Shown here: positions 1 to 12,096 of the stretch, in pieces
Position numbering within the stretch: position 1 is the stretch's first letter
How the letters are laid out: every line of letters begins with the position of its first letter
Assembly: GCF_963082655.1 (NCBI RefSeq)
Contig: NC_081553.1
Span: forward strand, 151,831,990 to 151,895,989
Length of the DNA stretch: 64,000 nt
Reading direction: 5' to 3'
DNA from: Stomoxys calcitrans
Taxonomy: Eukaryota; Arthropoda; Insecta; Diptera; Muscidae
Notes under the pieces: generated by a model
Told to the model about the DNA's origin: nothing
The model's database searches: none
The model's input: only the letters and a program-made list of their open reading frames with translations
Program-made: the position numbers and the translations under genes

Positions 1-59
1 GAATTGTAGATATTATTATTGGCTTTTAAATAAATCAATCCGATTGCAAATCGTTTAAG

Positions 60-78
60 TCGTTTCCGAGAAAAACGA
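60..78. other. Dyad symmetry in the monomer core
   Basis: tcgttt at 60-65 pairs with aaacga at 73-78 around a 7-base centre (ccgagaa). A smaller dyad, cgatt-gca-aatcg, lies at 41-53. Both are present in most monomers. The aaaatcg subfamilies break the larger dyad and the caattg and cccattg subfamilies break the smaller one. Short dyads able to form hairpins are reported in several centromeric satellites; a role here is inferred. Confidence 0.6.
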
Positions 79-423
79 AAATTACATATTCCATCCGCAC
101 AAGTCACTTCCAGAATGAACCAACATAAAATTATTCTATATCTTGGAAACTGTGAGTGCTAGGTAGACAAAACCAGTATAAAATTGTAGATATTTTTATT
201 GGCTTTCAAATGAATCAATCCGATTGCAAATCGCTTAAGTCGTTTCCGCGAAAAACGAAAATTATGTATTCCATCCACACAAGTCACTTCCAGAATGAAC
301 CAACAAAAAATTATTCTATATCTCGGAAACTGTGAGAGCTAGGTAGACAAAACCAGTATGGAATTGTAGATATTGTTATTGGCTTTCAAATGAATCAATC
401 CGATTTCAAATCGCTTAAGTCGT

Positions 424-440
424 TCCCGAAAAAATCGAAA
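424..440 (-). other. CENP-B-box-like site, 8 of 9 core bases
   Basis: The plus-strand 17-mer tcccgaaaaaatcgaaa reads on the minus strand as tttcgattttttcggga. The CENP-B box core is NTTCGNNNNANNCGGGN: TTCG and CGGG are both present at the right spacing and only the central A is T. The same site lies in the other gttcccg units, starting at 2570, 4984, 9118, 11264, 14889, 18601, 23843, 25776, 30943, 37747, 39927, 41367, 41884, 42401, 43659, 44737, 45995, 47432, 48869, 49408, 52103, 54061, 54421, 59276 and 61149. Ordinary monomers match 7 of 9 (cgga). Binding by any CENP-B-like protein is not shown. Confidence 0.45.
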
Positions 441-540
441 ATTACATATTCCATCCGCACAAGTCACTTCCAGAATGAACCAACATAAAATTATTCTATA
501 TCTCGGAAACTGTGAGTACTAGGTAGACAAAACCAGTATG

Positions 541-720
541 GAATTGTAAATATTATTATTGGCTTTCAAATGAATCAATCCGATTGCAAATCGCTTAAGT
601 CGTTTGCGAGAAAAACGAAAATTACATATTCCATCCGCACAAGTCACTTCCAGAATGAACCAACATAAAAATATTCTATATCTCGGAAACTGTGAGTGCT
701 AGGTAGACAAAACCAGTATG
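541..720 (+). repeat. Representative 180 bp monomer and its internal landmarks
   Basis: Landmarks by monomer position: gaattgta at 1-8; ATT trinucleotide run at 12-20; ggctttcaaatg at 21-32; small dyad cgatt-gca-aatcg at 41-53; palindrome cttaag at 54-59; dyad tcgttt...aaacga at 60-65 and 73-78; ccatccgcac at 91-100; cttccagaatg at 107-117; the variable right half at 118-150; gtgagt or gtaagt at 152-157; aggtagac at 161-168; ccagtatg at 173-180. This copy differs from the consensus at position 9 (gtaaat) and at position 66 (tttgcgag). The left 115 bp is more uniform between copies than positions 118-170, where the main subfamilies separate. Confidence 0.9.
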
Positions 721-1260
721 AAATTGTAGATATTATTATTGGCTTTCAAATGAATCAATCCGATTGCAAATCGCTTAAGTCGTTTCCGAGAAAAACGAAA
801 ATTACATATTCCATCCGCACAAGTCACTTCCAGAATGAACCAACATACAATTATTCTATATCTTGGAAACTGTAAGTGCTAGGTAGACAAAACCAGTATG
901 GAATTGTAGATATTATTATTGGCTTTCAAATGAATCAATCCGATTGCAAATCGCTTAAGTCGTTTCCGAGAAAATCGAAAATTACATATTCCATCTGCAC
1001 AAGTCACTTCCAGAATGACCCAACCTAAAAATAATCTATATCTCGAAAACGGTAAGAGCTAGATTGACAAAACCAGTATAGAATTGTAGATATTATTATT
1101 GGCTTTCAAATGAATCAATCCGATTGCAAATCGCTTAAGTCGTTTCCGAGAAAATTGAAAATTACATATTCCATCTGCACAAGTCACTTCCAGAATGACC
1201 AAACATAAAAATAATCAATATCTCGGAAACGGTAAGTGCAAGGTAGACAAAACCAGTATG

Positions 1261-1427
1261 GAATTGTAGATATTATTATTGGCTTTCAAATGAATCAATC
1301 CGATTGCAAATCGCTTAAGTCGTTTCCGAGAAAAACGAAAATTACATATTCCACTTTCAGAATGAACCAACATAAAATTATTCTATATCTTGGAAACTTT
1401 GAGTGCTAGGTAGACAAAACTAGTATG
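1261..1427 (+). repeat. 167 bp monomer (#8 with 13 bp deletion)
   Basis: Thirteen bases are lost between ccatccgcac and ctttcag (positions 94-106). The same deletion is at 3675-3841 and 9955-10121. The intact relatives at 7795-7974 and 34837-35016 have ccatccgaacaag or ccatccgcacaag before actttcag, which shows the deleted form is derived. Confidence 0.93.
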
Positions 1428-2146
1428 GAATTGTAGATATTATTATTGGCTTTCAAATGAATCAATCCGATTGCAAATCGCTTAAGTCGTTTCCGAGAAA
1501 AACGAAAATTTCATATTCCATCCGCACAAGTCACTTCCAGAATGAACCAACATTAAATTAATCTATATCTCGGAAACTGTGAGTACTAGATAGACAAAAC
1601 CAGTATGGAATTGTAAATATTATTATTATTTTCAAATGAATCAATCCGATTGCAAATCGCTTAAGTCGTTTCCGAGAAAAACGAAAATTACATATTCCAT
1701 CCGCACAAGTCACATCCAGAATGAACCAACATAAAATTATTCTATATCTCGGAAACTGTGAGTGCTAGGTAGACAAAACCAGTATGAAATTGTAGATATT
1801 ATTATTGGCTTTCAAATGAATCAATCCGATTGCAAATCGCTTAAGTCGTTTCCGAGAAAAACGAAAATTACATATTCCATCCGCACAAGTCACTTCCAGA
1901 ATGAACCAACATAAAATTATTCTATATCTCGGAAACTGTGAGTGCTAGGTAGATAAAATCAGTATGGAATTGTAGATATTATTATTGGCTTTTAAATGAA
2001 TCAATCCGATTGCAAATCGCTTAAGTCGTTTCAGAGAAAAACGAAAATTACATGTTCCATCCGCACAAGTCACTTCCAGAATGAACCAACATAAAATTAT
2101 TCTATATCTCGGAAACTGTGAGTGCTAGGTAGATAAAACCAGTATG

Positions 2147-4560
2147 GAATTGTAGATATTATTATTGGCTTTTAAATAAATCAATCCGATTGCAAATCGT
2201 TTAAGTCGTTTCCGAGAAAAACGAAAATTACATATTCCATCCGCACAAGTCACTTCCAGAATGAACCAACATAAAATTATTCTATATCTTGGAAACTGTG
2301 AGTGCTAGGTAGACAAAACCAGTATAAAATTGTAGATATTTTTATTGGCTTTCAAATGAATCAATCCGATTGCAAATCGCTTAAGTCGTTTCCGCGAAAA
2401 ACGAAAATTATGTATTCCATCCGCACAAGTCACTTCCAGAATGAACCAACAAAAAATTATTCTATATCTCGGAAACTGTGAGAGCTAGGTAGACAAAACC
2501 AGTATGGAATTGTAGATATTGTTATTAGCTTTCAAATGAATCAATCCGATTTCAAATCGCTTAAGTCGTTCCCGAAAAAATCGAAAATTACATATTCCAT
2601 CCGCACAAGTCACTTCCAGAATGAACCAACATAAAATTATTCTATATCTCGGAAACTGTGAGTACTAGGTAGACAAAACCAGTATGGAATTGTAAATATT
2701 ATTATTGGCTTTCAAATGAATCAATCCGATTGCAAATCGCTTAAGTCGTTTGCGAGAAAAACGAAAATTACATATTCCATCCGCACAAGTCACTTCCAGA
2801 ATGAACCAACATAAAAATATTCTATATCTCGGAAACTGTGAGTGCTAGGTAGACAAAACCAGTATGAAATTGTAGATATTATTATTGGCTTTCAAATGAA
2901 TCAATCCGATTGCAAATCGCTTAAGTCGTTTCCGAGAAAAACGAAAATTACATATTCCATCCGCACAAGTCACTTCCAGAATGAACCAACATACAATTAT
3001 TCTATATCTCGGAAACTGTGAGTGCTTGGTAGATAAAACCAGTATGGAATTGTAGATATTATTATTGGCTTTTAAATGAATCAATCCGATTGCAAATCGT
3101 TTAAGTCGTTTCCGAGAAAAACGACATCAGTATGGAATTGTAGATATTATTATTGGCTTTCAAATGAATCAATCCGATTGCAAATCGCTTAAGTCGTTTC
3201 CGAGAAAAACGAAAATTACATATTCCATCCGCACAAGTCACTTCCAGAATGAACCAACATACAATTATTCTATATCTTGGAAACTGTAAGTGCTAGGTAG
3301 ACAAAACCAGTATGGAATTGTAGATATTATTATTGGCTTTCAAATGAATCAATCCGATTGCAAATCGCTTAAGTCGTTTCCGAGAAAATCGAAAATTACA
3401 TATTCCATCTGCACAAGTCACTTCCAGAATGACCCAACCTAAAAATAATCTATATCTCGAAAACGGTAAGAGCTAGATTGACAAAACCAGTATAGAATTG
3501 TAGATATTATTATTGGCTTTCAAATGAATCAATCCGATTGCAAATCGCTTAAGTCGTTTCCGAGAAAATCGAAAATTACATATTCCATCTGCACAAGTCA
3601 CTTCCAGAATGACCAAACATAAAAATAATCAATATCTCGGAAACGGTAAGTGCAAGGTAGACAAAACCAGTATGGAATTGTAGATATTATTATTGGCTTT
3701 CAAATGAATCAATCCGATTGCAAATCGCTTAAGTCGTTTCCGAGAAAAACGAAAATTACATATTCCACTTTCAGAATGAACCAACATACAATTATTCTAT
3801 ATCTTGGAAACTTTGAGTGCTAGGTAGACAAAACTAGTATGGAATTGTAGATATTATTATTGGCTTTCAAATGAATCAATCCGATTGCAAATCGCTTAAG
3901 TCGTTTCCGAGAAAAACGAAAATTTCATATTCCATCCGCACAAGTCACTTCCAGAATGAACCAACATTAAATTATTCTATATCTCGGAAACTGTGAGTAC
4001 TAGATAGACAAAACCAGTATGGAATTGTAAATATTATTATTATTTTCAAATGAATCAATCCGATTGCAAATCGCTTAAGTCGTTTCCGAGAAAAACGAAA
4101 ATTACATATTCCATCCGCACAAGTCACTTCCAGAATGAACCAACATAAAATTATTCTATATCTCGGAAACTGTGAGTGCTAGGTAGACAAAACCAGTATG
4201 AAATTGTAGATATTATTATTGGCTTTCAAATGAATCAATCCGATTGCAAATCGCTTAAGTCGTTTCCGAGAAAAACGAAAATTACATATTCCATCCGCAC
4301 AAGTCACTTCCAGAATGAACCAACATAAAATTATTCTATATCTCGGAAACTGTGAGTGCTAGGTAGATAAAATCAGTATGGAATTGTAGATATTATTATT
4401 GGCTTTTAAATGAATCAATCCGATTGCAAATCGCTTAAGTCGTTTCAGAGAAAAACGAAAATTACATGTTCCATCCGCACAAGTCACTTCCAGAATGAAC
4501 CAACATAAAATTATTCTATATCTCGGAAACTGTGAGTGCTAGGTAGATAAAACCAGTATG
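2147..4560 (+). repeat. HOR-A, expanded copy 2 (2,414 bp)
   Basis: It has the same monomer order as 1-2146, with starts at 2147, 2327, 2507, 2687, 2867, 3047 (88 bp), 3135, 3315, 3495, 3675 (167), 3842, 4022 (179), 4201 and 4381. The extra 268 bp is an additional #5-like monomer plus the 88 bp truncated monomer at 3047-3134. The following 4561-5548 repeats 2147-3134 at an offset of 2,414 bp, so this expanded unit was itself tandemly copied. Confidence 0.92.
3047..3134 (+). repeat. 88 bp truncated monomer (type T88)
   Basis: The unit runs normally to aaaaacga (monomer position 78) and then joins directly to catcagtatg, the end of a unit, losing about 92 bp. Ten copies share the same junction: 3047, 5461, 5729, 11741, 12009, 15186, 15454, 15721, 35557 and 35825 (starts). 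All carry ttttaaat in the left part, so they descend from a single deletion in a #1/#12-like monomer. Confidence 0.93.
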
Positions 4561-7500
4561 GAATTGTAGATATTATTATTGGCTTTTAAATAAATCAATC
4601 CGATTGCAAATCGTTTAAGTCGTTTCCGAGAAAAACGAAAATTACATATTCCATCCGCACAAGTCACTTCCAGAATGAACCAACATAAAATTATTCTATA
4701 TCTTGGAAACTGTGAGTGCTAGGTAGACAAAACCAGTATAAAATTGTAGATATTTTTATTGGCTTTCAAATGAATCAATCCGATTGCAAATCGCTTAAGT
4801 CGTTTCCGCGAAAAACGAAAATTATGTATTCCATCCGCACAAGTCACTTCCAGAATGAACCAACAAAAAATTATTCTATATCTCGGAAACTGTGAGAGCT
4901 AGGTAGACAAAACCAGTATGGAATTGTAGATATTGTTATTAGCTTTCAAATGAATCAATCCGATTTCAAATCGCTTAAGTCGTTCCCGAAAAAATCGAAA
5001 ATTACATATTCCATCCGCACAAGTCACTTCCAGAATGAACCAACATAAAATTATTCTATATCTCGGAAACTGTGAGTACTAGGTAGACAAAACCAGTATG
5101 GAATTGTAAATATTATTATTGGCTTTCAAATGAATCAATCCGATTGCAAATCGCTTAAGTCGTTTGCGAGAAAAACGAAAATTACATATTCCATCCGCAC
5201 AAGTCACTTCCAGAATGAACCAACATAAAAATATTCTATATCTCGGAAACTGTGAGTGCTAGGTAGACAAAACCAGTATGAAATTGTAGATATTATTATT
5301 GGCTTTCAAATGAATCAATCCGATTGCAAATCGCTTAAGTCGTTTCCGAGAAAAACGAAAATTACATATTCCATCCGCACAAGTCACTTCCAGAATGAAC
5401 CAACATACAATTATTCTATATCTCGGAAACTGTGAGTGCTTGGTAGATAAAACCAGTATGGAATTGTAGATATTATTATTGGCTTTTAAATGAATCAATC
5501 CGATTGCAAATCGTTTAAGTCGTTTCCGAGAAAAACGACATCAGTATGGAATTGTAGATATTATTATTGGCTTTCAAATGAATCAATCCGATTGCAAATC
5601 GCTTAAGTCGTTTCCGAGAAAAACGAAAATTACATATTCCATCCGCACAAGTCACTTCCAGAATGAACCAACATAAAATTATTCTATATCACGGAAACTG
5701 TGAGTGCTAGGTAGATAAAACCAGTATGGAATTGTAGATATTATTATTGGCTTTTAAATAAATCAATCCGATTGCAAATCGTTTAAGTCGTTTCCGAGAA
5801 AAACGACATCAGTATGGAATTGTAGATATTATTATTGGCTTTAAATGAATCAATCCGATTTCAAATCGCTTAAGTCGTTTCCGAGAAAAACGAAAATTAT
5901 ATATTCCATCCGCACAAGTCACTTCCAGAATGAACCAACATAAAATTATTCTATATCACGGAAACTGTGAGTGCTAGGTAGATAAAACCAGTATGGAATT
6001 GTAGATATTATTATTGGCTTTTAAATAAATCAATCCGATTGCAAATCGTTTAAGTCGTTTCCGAGAAAAACGAAAATTACATATTCCATCCGCACAAGTC
6101 ACTTCCAGAATGAACCAACATAAAATTATTCTATATCTTGGAAACTGTGAGTGCTAGGTAGACAAAACCAGTATAAAATTGTAGATATTTTTATTGGCTT
6201 TCAAATGAATCAATCCGATTGCAAATCGCTTAAGTCGTTTCCGAGAAAAACGAAAATTATGTATTCCATCCGCACAAGTCACTTCCAGAATGAACCAACA
6301 AAAATTATTCTATATCTCGGAAACTGTGAGTGCTAGGTAGACAAAACCAGTATGGAATTGTAAATATTATTATTGGCTTTCAAATGAATCAATTCGATTG
6401 CAAATCGCTTAAGTCGTTTCCGAGAAAAACGAAAATTACATATTCCATCCGCACAAGTCACTTCCAGAATGAACCAACATAAAATTATACTATATCGCGG
6501 AAACTGTGAGTGCTAGGTAGACAAAACCAGTATGAAATTGTAGATATTATTATTGGCTTTCAAATGAATCAATCCCATTGCAAATCGTTTAAGTCATTTC
6601 CGAGAAAAACGAAAATTATATATTCCATCCGCACAAGTCACTTCCAGAATGAACCAACATAAAACTATACTATATCTCGGAAACGGTAAGAGCTAGATTG
6701 ACAAAACCAGTATAGAATTGTAGATATTATTATTGGCTTTCAAATGAATCAATCCGATTGCAAATCGCTTAATTCGTTTCCGAGAAAAACGAAAATTACA
6801 TATTCCATCCACACAAGTCACTTCCAGAATGACCCAACTTAAAAATAATCTATATCTAGGAAACGGTAAGACCTAGGTAGACAAAACCAGTATGGAATTG
6901 TAAATATTATTATTGGCTTTCAAATGAATCAATTCGATTGCAAATCGCTTAAGTCGTTTCCGAGAAAATCGAAAATTACATATTCCATCTGCACAAGTCA
7001 CTTCCAGAATGACCCAACCTAAAAATAATCTATATCTCGAAAACGGTAAGAGCTAGATTGACAAAACCAGTATGGAATTGTAGATATTATTATTGGCTTT
7101 CAAATGAATCAATCCGATTGCAAATCGCTTAAGTCGTTTCCGAGAAAATCGAAAATTACATATTCCATCTGCACAAGTCACTTCCAGAATGACCCAACCT
7201 AAAAATAATCTATATCTCGAAAACGGTAAGAGCTAGATTGACAAAACCAGTATGGAATTGTAGATATTATTATTGGCTTTCAAATGAATCAATCCGATTG
7301 CAAATCGCTTAAGTCGTTTCCGAGAAAATCGAAAATTACATATTCCATCTGCACAAGTCACTTCCAGAATGACCAAACATAAAAATAATCAATATCTCGG
7401 AAACGGTAAGTGCAAGGTAGACAAAACCAGTATGGAATTGTAGATATTATTATTGGCTTTCAAATGAATCAATCCGATTGCAAATCGCTTAAGTCGTTTC

Positions 7501-8694
7501 CGAGAAAAACGAAAATTACATATTCCATCTGCACAAGTCACTTCCAGAATGACCCAACCTAAAAATAATCTATATCTCGAAAACGGTAAGAGCTAGATTG
7601 ACAAAACCAGTATGGAATTGTAGATATTATTATTGGCTTTCAAATGAATCAATCCGATTGCAAATCGCTTAAGTCGTTTCCGAGAAAATCGAAAATTACA
7701 TATTCCATCTGCACAAGTCACTTCCAGAATGACCAAACATAAAAATAATCAATATCTCGGAAACGGTAAGTGCAAGGTAGACAAAACCAGTATGGAATTG
7801 TAGATATTATTATTGGCTTTCAAATGAATCAATCCGATTGCAAATCGCTTAAGTCGTTTCCGAGAAAAACGAAAATTACATATTCCATCCGAACAAGTCA
7901 CTTTCAGAATGAACCAACATACAATTATTCTATATCTTGGAAACTTTGAGTGCTAGGTAGACAAAACTAGTATGGAATTGTAGATATTATTATTGGCTTT
8001 CAAATGAATCAATCCGATTGCAAATCGCTTAAGTCGTTTCCGAGAAAAACGAAAATTTCATATTCCATCCGCACAAGTCACTTCCAGAATGAACCAACAT
8101 TAAATTATTCTATATCTCGGAAACTGTGAGTACTAGATAGACAAAACCAGTATGGAATTGTAAATATTATTGTTGGCTTTCAAATGAATCAATCCGATTG
8201 CAAATCGCTTAAGTCGTTTCCGAGAAAAAAGAAAATTACATATTCCATCCGCACAAGTCACTTCCAGAATGAACCAACATAAAATTATTCTATATCTCGG
8301 AAACTGTGAGTGCTAGGTTGACAAAACCAGTATGAAATTGTATATATTATTATTGGCTTTCAAATGAATCAATCCGATTGCAAATCGCTTAAGTCGTTTC
8401 CGAGAAAAACGAAAATTACATATTCCATCCGCACAAGTCACTTCCAGAATGAACCAACATAAAATTATTCTATATCTCGGAAACTGTGAGTGCTAGGTAG
8501 ATAAAACCAGTATGGAATTGTAGATATTATTATTGGCTTTTAAATGAATCAATCCGATTGCAAATCGCTTAAGTCGTTTCAGAGAAAAACGAAAATTACA
8601 TATTCCATCCGCACAAGTCACTTCCAGAATGAACCAACATAAAATTATTCTATATCTCGGAAACTGTGAGTGCTAGGTAGATAAAACCAGTATG
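4561..8694 (+). repeat. HOR-A, remodelled copy 3 (4,134 bp)
   Basis: It opens with #1-#5 and an 88 bp truncated unit (4561-5548), then alternates full and truncated units (5549, 5729 [88], 5817 [179], 5996, 6176 [179]). Divergent monomers follow at 6355, 6535, 6715 and 6895; the run ends with 7075-7794 (a 360 bp dimer present twice) and closes with #8-#12 at 7795, 7975, 8155, 8335 and 8515. Here #8 and #10 are full length (180 bp), unlike the deleted forms in the standard HOR. The block is the source of, or derived from, several later blocks (offset 6,280 bp to 10841 onward). Confidence 0.88.
7075..7794 (+). repeat. 360 bp dimer, two tandem copies
   Basis: Monomers at 7075 and 7435 (gacccaacct, ctcgaaaacgg, agagctag) alternate with monomers at 7255 and 7615 (gaccaaacat, tcaatatctcgg, gtgcaaggt). 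The two dimers are 7075-7434 and 7435-7794. They correspond to monomers #6 and #7 of the 12-mer, so a #6-#7 pair was amplified locally. Confidence 0.85.
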
Positions 8695-10840
8695 GAATTG
8701 TAGATATTATTATTGGCTTTTAAATAAATCAATCCGATTGCAAATCGTTTAAGTCGTTTCCGAGAAAAACGAAAATTACATATTCCATCCGCACAAGTCA
8801 CTTCCAGAATGAACCAACATAAAATTATTCTATATCTTGGAAACTGTGAGTGCTAGGTAGACAAAACCAGTATAAAATTGTAGATATTTTTATTGGCTTT
8901 CAAATGAATCAATCCGATTGCAAATCGCTTAAGTCGTTTCCGCGAAAAACGAAAATTATGTATTCCATCCACACAAGTCACTTCCAGAATGAACCAACAA
9001 AAAATTATTCTATATCTCGGAAACTGTGAGAGCTAGGTAGACAAAACCAGTATGGAATTGTAGATATTGTTATTGGCTTTCAAATGAATCAATCCGATTT
9101 CAAATCGCTTAAGTCGTTCCCGAAAAAATCGAAAATTACATATTCCATCCGCACAAGTCACTTCCAGAATGAACCAACATAAAATTATTCTATATCTCGG
9201 AAACTGTGAGTACTAGGTAGACAAAACCAGTATGGAATTGTAAATATTATTATTGGCTTTCAAATGAATCAATCCGATTGCAAATCGCTTAAGTCGTTTG
9301 CGAGAAAAACGAAAATTACATATTCCATCCGCACAAGTCACTTCCAGAATGAACCAACATAAAAATATTCTATATCTCGGAAACTGTGAGTGCTAGGTAG
9401 ACAAAACCAGTATGAAATTGTAGATATTATTATTGGCTTTCAAATGAATCAATCCGATTGCAAATCGCTTAAGTCGTTTCCGAGAAAAACGAAAATTACA
9501 TATTCCATCCGCACAAGTCACTTCCAGAATGAACCAACATACAATTATTCTATATCTTGGAAACTGTAAGTGCTAGGTAGACAAAACCAGTATGGAATTG
9601 TAGATATTATTATTGGCTTTCAAATGAATCAATCCGATTGCAAATCGCTTAAGTCGTTTCCGAGAAAATCGAAAATTACATATTCCATCTGCACAAGTCA
9701 CTTCCAGAATGACCCAACCTAAAAATAATCTATATCTCGAAAACGGTAAGAGCTAGATTGACAAAACCAGTATAGAATTGTAGATATTATTATTGGCTTT
9801 CAAATGAATCAATCCGATTGCAAATCGCTTAAGTCGTTTCCGAGAAAATCGAAAATTACATATTCCATCTGCACAAGTCACTTCCAGAATGACCAAACAT
9901 AAAAATAATCAATATCTCGGAAACGGTAAGTGCAAGGTAGACAAAACCAGTATGGAATTGTAGATATTATTATTGGCTTTCAAATGAATCAATCCGATTG
10001 CAAATCGCTTAAGTCGTTTCCGAGAAAAACGAAAATTACATATTCCACTTTCAGAATGAACCAACATACAATTATTCTATATCTTGGAAACTTTGAGTGC
10101 TAGGTAGACAAAACTAGTATGGAATTGTAGATATTATTATTGGCTTTCAAATGAATCAATCCGATTGCAAATCGCTTAAGTCGTTTCCGAGAAAAACGAA
10201 AATTTCATATTCCATCCGCACAAGTCACTTCCAGAATGAACCAACATTAAATTATTCTATATCTCGGAAACTGTGAGTACTAGATAGACAAAACCAGTAT
10301 GGAATTGTAAATATTATTATTATTTTCAAATGAATCAATCCGATTGCAAATCGCTTAAGTCGTTTCCGAGAAAAACGAAAATTACATATTCCATCCGCAC
10401 AAGTCACTTCCAGAATGAACCAACATAAAATTATTCTATATCTCGGAAACTGTGAGTGCTAGGTAGACAAAACCAGTATGAAATTGTAGATATTATTATT
10501 GGCTTCCAAATGAATCAATCCGATTGCAAATCGCTTAAGTCGTTTCCGAGAAAAACGAAAATTACATATTCCATCCGCACAAGTCACTTCCAGAATGAAC
10601 CAACATAAAATTATTCTATATCTCGGAAACTGTGAGTGCTAGGTAGATAAAATCAGTATGGAATTGTAGATATTATTATTGGCTTTTAAATGAATCAATC
10701 CGATTGCAAATCGCTTAAGTCGTTTCAGAGAAAAACGAAAATTACATGTTCCATCCGCACAAGTCACTTCCAGAATGAACCAACATAAAATTATTCTATA
10801 TCTCGGAAACTGTGAGTGCTAGGTAGATAAAACCAGTATG
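8695..10840 (+). repeat. HOR-A, standard 12-mer, copy 4 (2,146 bp)
   Basis: Monomers start at 8695, 8875, 9055, 9235, 9415, 9595, 9775, 9955 (167), 10122, 10302 (179), 10481 and 10661. Order, lengths and diagnostic bases match 1-2146, including the ccacac tag in #2 (here and in copy 1, but not in copies 2 and 3). It lacks the 268 bp insert of copy 2, so the two standard copies, 8.7 kb apart, resemble each other more than their neighbours. Confidence 0.93.
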
Positions 10841-12096
10841 GAATTGTAGATATTATTATTGGCTTTTAAATAAATCAATCCGATTGCAAATCGTTTAAGT
10901 CGTTTCCGAGAAAAACGAAAATTACATATTCCATCCGCACAAGTCACTTCCAGAATGAACCAACATAAAATTATTCTATATCTTGGAAACTGTGAGTGCT
11001 AGGTAGACAAAACCAGTATAAAATTGTAGATATTTTTATTGGCTTTCAAATGAATCAATCCGATTGCAAATCGCTTAAGTCGTTTCCGCGAAAAACGAAA
11101 ATTATGTATTCCATCCGCACAAGTCACTTCCAGAATGAACCAACAAAAAATTATTCTATATCTCGGAAACTGTGAGAGCTAGGTAGACAAAACCAGTATG
11201 GAATTGTAGATATTGTTATTAGCTTTCAAATGAATCAATCCGATTTCAAATCGCTTAAGTCGTTCCCGAAAAAATCGAAAATTACATATTCCATCCGCAC
11301 AAGTCACTTCCAGAATGAACCAACATAAAATTATTCTATATCTCGGAAACTGTGAGTACTAGGTAGACAAAACCAGTATGGAATTGTAAATATTATTATT
11401 GGCTTTCAAATGAATCAATCCGATTGCAAATCGCTTAAGTCGTTTGCGAGAAAAACGAAAATTACATATTCCATCCGCACAAGTCACTTCCAGAATGAAC
11501 CAACATAAAAATATTCTATATCTCGGAAACTGTGAGTGCTAGGTAGACAAAACCAGTATGAAATTGTAGATATTATTATTGGCTTTCAAATGAATCAATC
11601 CGATTGCAAATCGCTTAAGTCGTTTCCGAGAAAAACGAAAATTACATATTCCATCCGCACAAGTCACTTCCAGAATGAACCAACATACAATTATTCTATA
11701 TCTCGGAAACTGTGAGTGCTTGGTAGATGAAACCAGTATGGAATTGTAGATATTATTATTGGCTTTTAAATGAATCAATCCGATTGCAAATCGTTTAAGT
11801 CGTTTCCGAGAAAAACGACATCAGTATGGAATTGTAGATATTATTATTGGCTTTCAAATGAATCAATCCGATTGCAAATCGCTTAAGTCGTTTCCGAGAA
11901 AAACGAAAATTACATATTCCATCCGCACAAGTCACTTCCAGAATGAACCAACATAAAATTATTCTATATCACGGAAACTGTGAGTGCTAGGTAGATAAAA
12001 CCAGTATGGAATTGTAGATATTATTATTGGCTTTTAAATAAATCAATCCGATTGCAAATCGTTTAAGTCGTTTCCGAGAAAAACGACATCAGTATG
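10841..12096 (+). repeat. HOR-A, start of a further copy (incomplete)
   Basis: Monomers at 10841, 11021, 11201, 11381, 11561, 11741 (88), 11829 and 12009 (88) match 4561-5816 at a constant offset of 6,280 bp. The 6,280 bp alignment extends back to about 3135/9415 and forward to about 6.95/13.2 kb, nearly 4 kb in all. Monomers #6-#12 never follow; the array passes into mixed A/B sequence instead. Confidence 0.9.

Larger units (their letters stand above)
1..2146 (+). repeat. HOR-A, standard 12-mer, copy 1 (2,146 bp)
   Basis: Twelve distinguishable monomers start at 1, 181, 361, 541, 721, 901, 1081, 1261 (167 bp), 1428, 1608 (179 bp), 1787 and 1967. Tags: #1 ttttaaataaatc; #2 gatatttttattgg with cgcgaaaaacg; #3 attgttattgg with gttcccg; #4 tttgcgag; #5 catacaatt with cttgg; #6 ccatctg with ctcgaaaacgg; #7 gaccaaacat with gtgcaagg; #8 a 13 bp deletion and actttgag; #9 cattaaat; #10 attattattttc; #11 aaattg start with gataaaatcag; #12 catgttcc. 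The order is repeated at 8695-10840 with identical length and only a handful of base differences noticed, for example cataaaatta here versus catacaatta there in #8. Confidence 0.93.

Noticed and set aside
54..59. cttaag palindrome as a protein-binding operator
   Set aside because: A 6-base palindrome in every unit is expected from simple repeat conservation and nothing nearby suggests regulation of a gene.
1..180. Polyadenylation signal aataaa in ttttaaataaatc units
   Set aside because: It differs from sister copies by one base (tgaatc to taaatc) in AT-rich DNA, and no transcript or gene context exists.
2845..3084. 79-codon minus-strand open frames here, at 5259-5498 and at 11539-11778
   Set aside because: They are the reverse complement of one monomer plus part of the next, with the same short peptide appearing at both ends. 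They occur only where HOR-A units #5 and T88 meet.
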